Below are positions 6,626 through 11,548 of a stretch of 11,548 nucleotides of DNA, piece after piece. The DNA lies in assembly GCA_046313675.1 (NCBI GenBank), contig JBKBXU010000138.1, forward strand, positions 1 to 11,548, given 5' to 3'. The notes beneath the pieces are model-generated. The model was not told where the DNA came from. It was given only the letters and a program-made list of their open reading frames with translations, and made no database searches. The position numbers were made by a program, and so were the translations under genes. The DNA is from JBKBXU01 sp046313675. GTDB taxonomy: Bacteria > Bacteroidota > Bacteroidia > Cytophagales > Cytophagaceae. Every line of letters begins with the position of its first letter. Position 1 is the first letter of the stretch.

Positions 6626-7246
6626 ATGATTCAACCTTGCCTGATCGGAATTACTGGTGGGAGTGCTTCGGGAAAAACATTTCTTTTGAAGCGGCTCATG
6701 GAAGCTTTTTCAGAAAGTTCGATTTGCCTGATTTCACAGGATAATTATTATAAGGAGAAAGAGCTTCAGCCATTAGATGAAAATGGTATTCCTAATTATG
6801 ATACTCCCTTGTCTATAGACCTGGATCGATACCTGAAAGATCTCTTAGCGCTTAAGCAGGGGAGGTCTATAACTGTAAGAGAGTATACGTACAACAATCC
6901 GGATGTAAGCCCCGGAGTGGTTGTCTGCAATCCGGCTCCGATCATTATATCAGAGGGTATTTTTTTATTTTATCATCCCGAAATCGTAAAATTATTTGAC
7001 CTTAAAATTTTTATTGATGCCCCTGAATATGTTAAGATCAAAAGGAGAATAGTTAGGGACAAAGATGAAAGAGGCTATGATCTGGAGGATGTTTTGTATC
7101 GGTATGAGCACCATGTTTCTCCTACCTATCGGAAGTACATTGAACCCTTAAAAGAAGAGGCGGATATAATTATACCTAATAAAAAGCACCTTGAAAAAGG
7201 GCTGGAAGTTTTAAAATGTTATATTAAAGATAAATTAAATGGTTAA
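6626..7246 (+). CDS. Uridine kinase-like P-loop kinase (Udk/phosphoribulokinase family)
   Basis: The 206-residue protein belongs to the uridine kinase/phosphoribulokinase P-loop family. It has Walker A GGSASGKT (11-18), SQDNYYKE (37-44) with Asp39 as the likely catalytic base, NYDTP (57-61), IIISEGIFLF (106-115), the LID segment RRIVRDKDERG (140-150) and ADIIIP (179-184). A true uridine kinase would phosphorylate uridine/cytidine for pyrimidine salvage. However, the base-reading segment, which in E. coli and human enzymes has Tyr and, five residues on, His (YDxVxH), reads YTYNNP here, so Pro92 stands at the His position; the His of NFDHP is also Thr. The substrate may therefore differ, and I leave the symbol blank. 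The stop overlaps the next start by 8 bases, so the two genes are translationally linked. Confidence 0.8.
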   Translation: MIQPCLIGITGGSASGKTFLLKRLMEAFSESSICLISQDNYYKEKELQPLDENGIPNYDTPLSIDLDRYLKDLLALKQGRSITVREYTYNNPDVSPGVVVCNPAPIIISEGIFLFYHPEIVKLFDLKIFIDAPEYVKIKRRIVRDKDERGYDLEDVLYRYEHHVSPTYRKYIEPLKEEADIIIPNKKHLEKGLEVLKCYIKDKLNG

Positions 7247-7931
7247 TAAGTTTGCAGTTATAGGACTTGGGAAATTTGGAACTTCCATTGCACGGACTTT
7301 GGCAACTCGTGGGGCAGAGGTTTTGGCAATGGATCTGGATATTGTAAAGGTTGATCAGGTAAAGGATGAGGTGGCTTATGCTGTTGTACTTAATTCTACA
7401 GATGCAAAAACACTTATGGCGCAAAATATTCAAAGTATGGATGCGGTGGTAATTGCGATAGGTGACAACTTTGAATCACTATTATTAACAGCTACGATTC
7501 TTCAGGATTTGAAGATAAAGAGAATTATAGCCCGTGCCGGTAGCAATCAGCAAAAGATGATTCTTCAAAAAATTGGAATAACAGAGATACTTTCTCCTGA
7601 AGATGAAGTTGGAAAGACGGTGGCTGAAATCCTTTTGCACCCAAATATGAAAACCTTCCTTCCTTTACCGGATGATTATGAAATTGTTGAAATTAACACG
7701 CCCAAGAGAATAGCCAACCGATGCGTAAAAGACATTGGATTGCGTGAAAAGTATAACCTTAACCTTATTACGGTCAAAAGAGTATTTGAGGAGATTCAGG
7801 ATGGACAGAAGGTTGAGGTTGAGCATATTATAGGAGTGCCAAAAGGTGATACAATTCTATACGAGAACGACATTATTATTATTTTGGGAAAAAATAAGGA
7901 CGTTGATAAATTTGTTGAAGTAAACAGTTAA
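7239..7931 (+). CDS. TrkA/KtrA-type potassium uptake regulator (RCK_N + RCK_C)
   Basis: This is a cytoplasmic regulator of K+ transport that forms a ring on a TrkH/KtrB-type channel and gates it by nucleotide binding. The 230 residues make one RCK unit: the Rossmann N-domain (about 1-135) with FAVIGLGKFGTSIA (5-18; GLGKFG is the dinucleotide loop) and Asp32 at the end of the second strand, which can hold a ribose, then an RCK_C/TrkA-C domain (about 140-225) ending in DIIIILGKNKDVDKF. A single unit of this size is like KtrA rather than the doubled E. coli TrkA. No channel gene lies in the window, so the partner is elsewhere. The ATG at 7239 lies within the end of the kinase gene. The next gene follows after an 86-base gap without a clear terminator. 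Confidence 0.9.
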   Translation: MVNKFAVIGLGKFGTSIARTLATRGAEVLAMDLDIVKVDQVKDEVAYAVVLNSTDAKTLMAQNIQSMDAVVIAIGDNFESLLLTATILQDLKIKRIIARAGSNQQKMILQKIGITEILSPEDEVGKTVAEILLHPNMKTFLPLPDDYEIVEINTPKRIANRCVKDIGLREKYNLNLITVKRVFEEIQDGQKVEVEHIIGVPKGDTILYENDIIIILGKNKDVDKFVEVNS

Positions 7932-8017
7932 TATTAGATTTTATCATAACCTTTTTAAGATAAATAGGTTAAATATATATTTATGGGGTATTTTTTACAA
8001 TCATTAATAGATTTTTT

Positions 8018-8269
8018 ATGGAACTTAAGGATGAATTTGAGAACGCTGTAGCGCAATCCAGGCAGTTGCCTGATCAATCAAATGATAACTTATTAAAGAT
8101 TTATGGTCTGTATAAACAAGCCACGGAGGGAGATGTAAATGTTGAAAAGCCTGCTAATCCATTTGATTTGAAAGGAAATGCTAAATATCATGCCTGGGCT
8201 TCCCTACAGGGAATGTCTAAAGAAGAGGCGATGAAGCAATACATCACGTTTGTGAAGCAGATATCCTGA
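8018..8269 (+). CDS. Acyl-CoA-binding protein (ACBP)
   Basis: The small four-helix ACBP binds long-chain acyl-CoA esters in the cytoplasm, buffering and carrying them. The 83 residues cover the whole domain. The hallmark IYGLYKQATEGDVN (28-41) holds Tyr29, Tyr32 and Lys33, and FDLKGNAKYHAW (49-60) holds Lys52 and Lys56. Tyr75 in MKQYITFVKQ completes the ligand site known from bovine ACBP (its Tyr28, Lys32, Lys54 and Tyr73). Within bacteria the family is patchy but is known in several groups. There is no Shine-Dalgarno site and no good promoter: TATATTTA at 7976-7983 is one base off consensus. It stands between the K+ regulator and the response regulators, with no fatty-acid genes nearby, so its context does not tell its job. 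Confidence 0.93.
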   Translation: MELKDEFENAVAQSRQLPDQSNDNLLKIYGLYKQATEGDVNVEKPANPFDLKGNAKYHAWASLQGMSKEEAMKQYITFVKQIS

Positions 8270-8291
8270 ATATGATTAAGAAATAAATCTT

Positions 8292-8299
8292 TAAGTTTG
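8292..8299 (+). promoter_or_regulatory. Possible -7 element before the response regulators (TAAGTTTG)
   Basis: TAAGTTTG matches TAnnTTTG exactly and lies 88 bases before the first response-regulator gene, just after the ACBP stop. No TTG is present 19 bases upstream, so only half of the promoter is supported. Confidence 0.4.
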
Positions 8300-8376
8300 T
8301 AAATAGAAAGTTGAGATTTTTATAGGTGTGTGTGATGGTTTTCTACTTTTTACGGTATAAAATCTTAATTCTGGTA

Positions 8377-8388
8377 ATGGAGGTTTAA
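8377..8388 (+). promoter_or_regulatory. GGAGG ribosome-binding site with a three-codon upstream frame
   Basis: GGAGG at 8379-8383 lies four bases before the ATG at 8388. It is the clearest Shine-Dalgarno-like site in the window, where such sites are rare. It falls inside a tiny frame ATG GAG GTT TAA whose stop overlaps the start as TAATG, which would allow re-initiation. It supports ATG 8388 as the start. Confidence 0.45.
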
Positions 8389-8774
8389 TGTATAAATTTA
8401 AAAGCGTATTACTTGTTGATGATGACTATATAAGCAACTTTATTGCAGATCATCTTTTGCAAAAGCACCAGATTTGTGATAATGTAATTTTCTGCCGAAA
8501 CGGTGATGAAGCATTACGTTATTTGCGAGAAACAGATCTGTTCCCTGAATTAATTCTACTTGATATTAATATGCCCGTTATGGATGGCTATGAATTTATA
8601 GAATCCTTTCAGCATTATAATATGGATAAAAATAAAACCCGCATTATTATTTATACATCCTCATTCAGTGAGAAGGACGTCGATATTTTAAAGAATATTG
8701 GGTTCAATGATTATATCATAAAACCCTTGACGGAAGAAAAACTCATGAATATTATGAAACTTTTTGATGAGTAA
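8388..8774 (+). CDS. Single-domain response regulator (CheY-like receiver)
   Basis: The protein is one receiver domain with no output domain; it takes a phosphate from a histidine kinase and signals by protein contact. In the 128 residues the acidic pocket is DDD at 11-13, the phospho-acceptor is Asp59 in LILLDINMPVMDG, the switch Thr is Thr90 in IYTSS, and the conserved Lys is Lys112 in YIIKPLTEEKL. All residues for phosphorylation are present. The fold ends with the sequence, so there is no room for a DNA-binding domain. A similar regulator follows after 36 bases. No histidine kinase lies in the window, so the pair are orphans here. Confidence 0.93.
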   Translation: MYKFKSVLLVDDDYISNFIADHLLQKHQICDNVIFCRNGDEALRYLRETDLFPELILLDINMPVMDGYEFIESFQHYNMDKNKTRIIIYTSSFSEKDVDILKNIGFNDYIIKPLTEEKLMNIMKLFDE

Positions 8775-8777
8775 GCA

Positions 8778-8803
8778 GTTCTTTGAAAAGAACATCTTTT
8801 TTA
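8778..8803 (+). terminator. Small hairpin with T-run between the two response regulators
   Basis: GTTCTT (8778-8783), loop TGAA, AAGAAC (8788-8793) is followed by ATCTTTTTTA. The stem is short, so it may cut only part of the transcripts and lower expression of the second regulator, or it may be chance. Confidence 0.35.
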
Positions 8804-8810
8804 TGAACGC

Positions 8811-9218
8811 ATGCATAGATCTTACTTATTTAATACCATTCTTCTGGTTGATGACGATTATGTAAATAACTTCATTACAGAACGATTACTTCGTAAATCC
8901 GGGCTGGCACGGGAAGTTAAGGCGGTAAGAAACGGCGAAGAAGCGCTTACGTATCTTGCCGAAGCTAAAAATACCCTGCCGGAATTAATATTATTAGATA
9001 TCAATATGCCAGAAATGGATGGAATTGATTTTCTGAAATACTTTAAAAAAATGATTCTTGATAAAAATGTAAGGGTTATTTTATTGACAGGTTCGATTAA
9101 TTCCGACTATGAGAATACACTGGCAAACCTTGGATTCCCGGATATCATTCCGAAACCTTTTACAGAAGAAAAACTTTGGGAGGTATTGAAGAAAGATCTA
9201 ACAGAAAAAACTAGATAG
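8811..9218 (+). CDS. Single-domain response regulator (CheY-like receiver), tandem paralogue
   Basis: This is a second receiver-only protein of 135 residues with an intact site: Asp14 to Asp16, phospho-acceptor Asp63 in LILLDINMPEMDG, Thr93 in LLTGS, and Lys115 in IPKPFTEEKL. It shares with its neighbour LLVDDDY, NFI, RNGEEAL/RNGDEAL, FPELILLDINMP/LPELILLDINMP and the xxTEEKL end, so the two arose by duplication but have diverged, especially in the fourth helix. ATG 8811 is the only start in frame before the first strand. Another ATG at 8803 is out of frame. The gene ends before a strong terminator, closing this transcription unit. Confidence 0.92.
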   Translation: MHRSYLFNTILLVDDDYVNNFITERLLRKSGLAREVKAVRNGEEALTYLAEAKNTLPELILLDINMPEMDGIDFLKYFKKMILDKNVRVILLTGSINSDYENTLANLGFPDIIPKPFTEEKLWEVLKKDLTEKTR

Positions 9219-9252
9219 TTAAGTATCACCAATATATAAGTTTACTAAGAGG

Positions 9253-9281
9253 GCTCCTGAATTTTTAGGAGCTTTTCTTTT
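9253..9281 (+). terminator. Intrinsic terminator after the response regulators
   Basis: GCTCCT (9253-9258), loop GAATTTTT, AGGAGC (9267-9272) is followed by TTTTCTTTT. It lies 35 bases after the second regulator's stop. Its T-run touches the -33 TTG of the next promoter. Confidence 0.85.
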
Positions 9282-9309
9282 GAAAAAAGTGAATTATAGA
9301 ATACATTTG
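9280..9309 (+). promoter_or_regulatory. Promoter of the GNAT/arginine leader transcript
   Basis: TTG (9280-9282), a 19-base spacer and TACATTTG (9302-9309) are an exact match to the Bacteroidota consensus, with the same spacing as the rpsP promoter. The transcript would start near 9315, leaving a leader of about 218 bases before the GNAT ATG. Confidence 0.7.
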
Positions 9310-9326
9310 TATGTTATATAGCTTCG

Positions 9327-9419
9327 ATGCAAAGTTTAACTACATATACCTTTCCGTACTTTACGCCTGTTTTTATGGGATGCGGAAGATGTATGCCCTA
9401 CCGTAATCCCAGGCCCTAG
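9327..9419 (+). CDS. Possible 30-residue leader peptide
   Basis: An ATG 18 bases after the -7 element (argG has a 20-base distance) opens a 30-codon frame ending at TAG 9417. The C-terminal part reads MGCGRCMPYRNPRP, with Arg codons AGA (9387), CGT (9402) and AGG (9411), the last two in the 3' arm of a hairpin. As it precedes an arginine-pathway gene, it could be an attenuator peptide. Against this, the Arg codons are not consecutive, there is no Shine-Dalgarno site, and a frame of this length can arise by chance. Confidence 0.35.
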   Translation: MQSLTTYTFPYFTPVFMGCGRCMPYRNPRP

Positions 9420-9463
9420 GCCGTTTCACTGTTTTGCTGCCTATGTGGTGGCATTAATCCCAG
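9376..9463 (+). promoter_or_regulatory. Structured leader with competing hairpins
   Basis: Hairpin A pairs TGGGAT (9376-9381) and CGG (9383-9385) with CCG (9401-9403) and ATCCCA (9406-9411). Hairpin B is GGCC-CTA-GGCC (9412-9422) and holds the leader stop codon. Hairpin C pairs TGCTGCC (9435-9441) with GGTGGCA (9447-9453), including two G-U pairs. A and C are excluded by a longer-range pairing of ATGCC and ACC (9393-9402) with GGT and GGCAT (9447-9454). TAATCCCAG occurs twice (9404-9412, 9455-9463), so TGGGAT has two possible partners. There is no U-run terminator. I recognise no known riboswitch. Confidence 0.45.
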
Positions 9464-9465
9464 AA

Positions 9466-9529
9466 ATTCTAAAATTAATCATAACAAATCTTAGTTAAAA
9501 TCATTAATTCTATTTTAGAATCTATTTTA
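9466..9529 (+). promoter_or_regulatory. Possible operator: repeated TTCTAAAAT motifs before the GNAT start
   Basis: ATTCTAAAAT (9466-9475) is the exact reverse complement of ATTTTAGAAT (9512-9521). The latter is also the right half of ATTCTA-TTT-TAGAAT (9507-9521), and TCTATTTTA is directly repeated at 9509-9517 and 9521-9529. Such repeats may bind a repressor or be AT-rich chance. They do not fit the ArgR box well. Confidence 0.3.
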
Positions 9530-9532
9530 AAA

Positions 9533-10207
9533 ATGTCTGAATTTAAAATAACAGTTGCGGGAAAAGAACATTTTTATTTGGCAGATGATATTGTCAAGGA
9601 AATGGAAGAAAGCGCTAAAGCGAGGGGTACTGGTATAGCCAAGCGCGATCCTAACTATATATTAAAGAAAATGGAAGAAGGAAAATCCATCGTTGCAACT
9701 ACGATGGATGGAAAATTTGCCGGCTTCTGCTATATTGAAACATGGGGGCATGGTAAATATGTCGCTAATTCCGGACTTATTGTGGCACCCGATTTTCGTA
9801 AGTATGGACTTGCCACGAAAATAAAATACAAGGCTTTTGATCTTTCAAGAAAAAAATATCCTGAGGCAAAGCTGTTTGGCCTAACCACCAGCCTTGCTGT
9901 TATGAAAATCAACTCGGACCTGGGGTACAAACCGGTGACTTTCTCAGAACTTACAGATGATGAAGAATTCTGGAAAGGGTGCTCAAGTTGTGTAAACTAT
10001 GATATTCTTACCCGCATGCAAAGAAAAATGTGTCTTTGCACTGGTATGGTCTTTGACCCTAAAGAAAAAGATAAAAAGAAGTGGGATTTTGTTAAAAAGT
10101 CTAAGCTTTATGAGAGATGGTTGAAGTTTAAGAATAATAAGCTCCTTAAGTCATTTGGTAAACTGCCTGTAAAAGCGCTTGCATTTGCTTCAGCTAAACT
10201 GTACTAG
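9533..10207 (+). CDS. GNAT acyltransferase with Cys-rich C-terminus; candidate N-acylglutamate synthase
   Basis: The N-terminal part (about 1-140) is a GNAT fold: FAGFCYIETW (62-71), the strand YVANSGLIVAP (76-86) and the acyl-CoA loop RKYGLA (89-94, RxxGxA). After it comes a segment with CSSC (Cys150, Cys153) and CLC (Cys167, Cys169), which could hold a metal, and a Lys-rich helical tail (175-224). The gene leads into argG. In Bacteroidota, arginine is made through N-acylated (often succinylated) intermediates, and I recall, unverified, that a diverged GNAT of this kind beside argG acts as the N-acylglutamate synthase. The fold is seen; the reaction (glutamate plus acetyl- or succinyl-CoA) is inferred from context. 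ATG 9533 has no Shine-Dalgarno site. Confidence 0.75.
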   Translation: MSEFKITVAGKEHFYLADDIVKEMEESAKARGTGIAKRDPNYILKKMEEGKSIVATTMDGKFAGFCYIETWGHGKYVANSGLIVAPDFRKYGLATKIKYKAFDLSRKKYPEAKLFGLTTSLAVMKINSDLGYKPVTFSELTDDEEFWKGCSSCVNYDILTRMQRKMCLCTGMVFDPKEKDKKKWDFVKKSKLYERWLKFKNNKLLKSFGKLPVKALAFASAKLY

Positions 10208-10229
10208 ATTGAATTGAACAAGGAAATTT

Positions 10230-10265
10230 AAAATGGACTTTTGGAACTAACCAAAAGTCCATTTT
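10230..10265 (+). terminator. Strong hairpin terminator between GNAT and argG
   Basis: A perfect 15-bp stem, AAAATGGACTTTTGG (10230-10244) with CCAAAAGTCCATTTT (10251-10265), loop AACTAA, runs into TTTTTATTATA. It lies 22 bases after the GNAT stop. It would end most GNAT transcripts, so argG needs its own promoter or readthrough. Confidence 0.85.
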
Positions 10266-10291
10266 TATTATAATACCTTGAATTTTATTTA

Positions 10292-10299
10292 TAATTTTG
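10292..10299 (+). promoter_or_regulatory. Promoter -7 element of argG (TAATTTTG)
   Basis: TAATTTTG matches TAnnTTTG exactly, 20 bases before the argG ATG, giving a leader of about 13 bases. No TTG lies 19 bases upstream; the nearest, at 10278-10280, is only 11 bases away. Confidence 0.5.
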
Positions 10300-10318
10300 C
10301 GTCCTAAATTCTTTACCC

Positions 10319-11518
10319 ATGAATAATAAAGTAGTTTTAGCCTTCAGTGGCGGCCTTGATACTTCGTATTGTGTTAAATACCTGTCAGAAGATAAAGGAC
10401 TTGAGGTTTATTCGGCCATCGTGAATACCGGTGGATTTACCCCGGAAGAACTTAAAGAGATAGAAGAGAAAGCATATAAGCTGGGTGTAAAAAATCATGT
10501 GACCCTTGATATGCTGGATCAGTATTATCAGGAATGTATCAAGTACCTGATTTTTGGAAATGTTTTAAAAAATCAGACCTATCCTCTGTCTGTGAGTGCA
10601 GAACGGGTTTTTCAGGCAATGGCTATTGCAAAATATGCTAAGGAAGTTGGTGCTGAAAATGTTGCTCACGGAAGTACAGGAGCTGGAAATGACCAGGTGC
10701 GATTTGATATGATCTTCAACATCCTGATTCCTGATGTTAAAATTATCACTCCTATCAGAGATAAGAAATTATCGAGGGAAGAAGAAATTGAATATCTAAA
10801 ATCCAAGGGAGTAGTGCAGGATTGGGTAAAGGCCCAATATTCTATTAATAAAGGTATTTGGGGAACCAGTGTCGGTGGAAAGGAAACGCTTACTTCTGAT
10901 CAATACCTTCCTGAATCTGCTTTCCCTACCCAGGTTACCAAAAGTAATTCTGAAGAGGTTGATCTTTATTTTGAAAAAGGAGAGCTTAAGGGGGTTAACG
11001 GTAAAAAATATGCTAATCCCGTTGATGCTATAAATGAATTAAATAAAATCGCCGCTCCTTATGGAATTGGACGTGATATTCACGTGGGAGATACCATTAT
11101 TGGTATTAAAGGAAGGGTAGGATTTGAAGCAGCAGCTCCTATTGTAATTATAAAAGCACATCATACCCTTGAAAAACATACGCTGACTAAATGGCAATTG
11201 TACTGGAAAGAACAGCTTGCCGGCTGGTATGGAAATTTTGTTCATGAGGGACAGTTTCTGGATCCGGTTATGCGCAACATTGAAGGGTTCTTGTCTGATA
11301 CGCAAGAAAATGTTACCGGAAATGTAAAGGTTTATATGGCACCTTACAGATTCCATGTAGTGGGTATTAAGTCCGATAAGGATTTGATGTCTTCCAAATT
11401 TGGCAGTTACGGAGAGATGAACAATGCATGGTCGGGAGAGGACGTAAAAGGATTCTCTAAAATATTTGGAAATCAGACCATGATCTGGAACCGGATTAAT
11501 AGTTCTGAGAATAATTAA
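10319..11518 (+). CDS. argG: Argininosuccinate synthase
   Basis: ArgG joins citrulline and aspartate, using ATP, to give argininosuccinate, the penultimate step of arginine synthesis. The 399-residue frame is complete and the usual length for the short bacterial type. It shows the N-type ATP-pyrophosphatase loop AFSGGLDTSYC (8-18), the VAHGSTGAGNDQVRFD segment (115-130) that binds ATP and aspartate, YSINKGIWGTSVGG (174-187) and the C-terminal oligomerisation helix region near GSYGEMNNAW. ATG 10319 places the nucleotide loop directly at the N-terminus, as expected. It follows the GNAT gene and a strong terminator and has its own -7 element. The 30 bases after the stop are AT-rich with no terminator, so further arginine genes (argC is the usual neighbour) probably follow beyond the edge. 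Confidence 0.97.
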   Translation: MNNKVVLAFSGGLDTSYCVKYLSEDKGLEVYSAIVNTGGFTPEELKEIEEKAYKLGVKNHVTLDMLDQYYQECIKYLIFGNVLKNQTYPLSVSAERVFQAMAIAKYAKEVGAENVAHGSTGAGNDQVRFDMIFNILIPDVKIITPIRDKKLSREEEIEYLKSKGVVQDWVKAQYSINKGIWGTSVGGKETLTSDQYLPESAFPTQVTKSNSEEVDLYFEKGELKGVNGKKYANPVDAINELNKIAAPYGIGRDIHVGDTIIGIKGRVGFEAAAPIVIIKAHHTLEKHTLTKWQLYWKEQLAGWYGNFVHEGQFLDPVMRNIEGFLSDTQENVTGNVKVYMAPYRFHVVGIKSDKDLMSSKFGSYGEMNNAWSGEDVKGFSKIFGNQTMIWNRINSSENN

Positions 11519-11548
11519 AAAAAATACATTTTAAACATTAATAAGCAT

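Larger units (their letters stand above)
9219..9532 (+). other. Gap and leader before the GNAT gene
   Basis: This 314-base stretch holds, in order, the response-regulator terminator, a full promoter (9280-9309), a possible 30-codon leader reading frame (9327-9419), a GC-rich region of hairpins (9376-9463), and an AT-rich block of repeated TTCTAAAAT/ATTTTAGAA motifs (9466-9529) just before the GNAT start. The GC-rich block stands out against its AT-rich surroundings. Confidence 0.7.

Noticed and set aside
7947..7971. TAACCT/AGGTTA hairpin after the RCK gene as a terminator
   Set aside because: Six-bp AT-rich stem, 13-base loop and no T-run after it.
9466..9529. Classical ArgR boxes before the GNAT gene
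   Set aside because: The repeats do not fit the known ARG box (TGAAT and ATTCA halves); kept only as a possible operator of unknown binding protein.
11039..11356. 105-codon minus-strand frame inside argG
   Set aside because: Shadow of argG; no motif and no start signals.
1..11548. CRISPR arrays, tRNA or rRNA genes, toxin-antitoxin or phage-defence genes
   Set aside because: I looked for regular repeats, cloverleaf-like segments and defence protein motifs and saw none.

Overview
The window looks like a chromosomal segment of a Bacteroidota bacterium, most likely of the Cytophagales type. The evidence is the AT-rich sequence, the near absence of Shine-Dalgarno sites, promoters of the Bacteroidota form (TTG, about 19 bases, TAnnTTTG), a bS16 protein with a long acidic tail, a SecA with a long insert before its Walker A motif, and a GNAT protein placed just before argG. 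Most of the window is housekeeping sequence. No CRISPR array, tRNA, rRNA, phage gene or transposase was seen.

Left part (1-5850, all minus strand): a partial secA runs off the left edge, preceded by dapF. A 356-base gap follows, holding a large imperfect palindromic element (3093-3266) and the rplS terminator. Then comes the classic translation cluster rpsP-rimM-trmD-rplS. rpsP and rplS each have a good promoter, and the two promoters share the ten bases TTTGCAGTCC. rplS therefore forms its own unit with its own terminator, while rpsP-rimM-trmD are tightly packed.

Middle (5850-9281, plus strand): rdgB (house-cleaning nucleotide pyrophosphatase), a uridine-kinase-like P-loop kinase that overlaps by 8 bases a TrkA/KtrA-type potassium-channel regulator, an acyl-CoA-binding protein, and two tandem single-domain response regulators ending in a clear terminator.

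Right part (9280-11548, plus strand): the start of an arginine biosynthesis locus. A strong promoter begins where the previous terminator ends. It drives a leader of about 220 bases with a possible 30-codon reading frame (three Arg codons in its last ten) and hairpins that compete with each other. The leader is followed by a Cys-rich GNAT protein (candidate N-acylglutamate synthase, first step of the pathway), a strong hairpin terminator, and argG with its own promoter. The leader and the GNAT are the most interesting parts of the window; an arginine-responsive attenuator is an inference from hand-drawn structures only.
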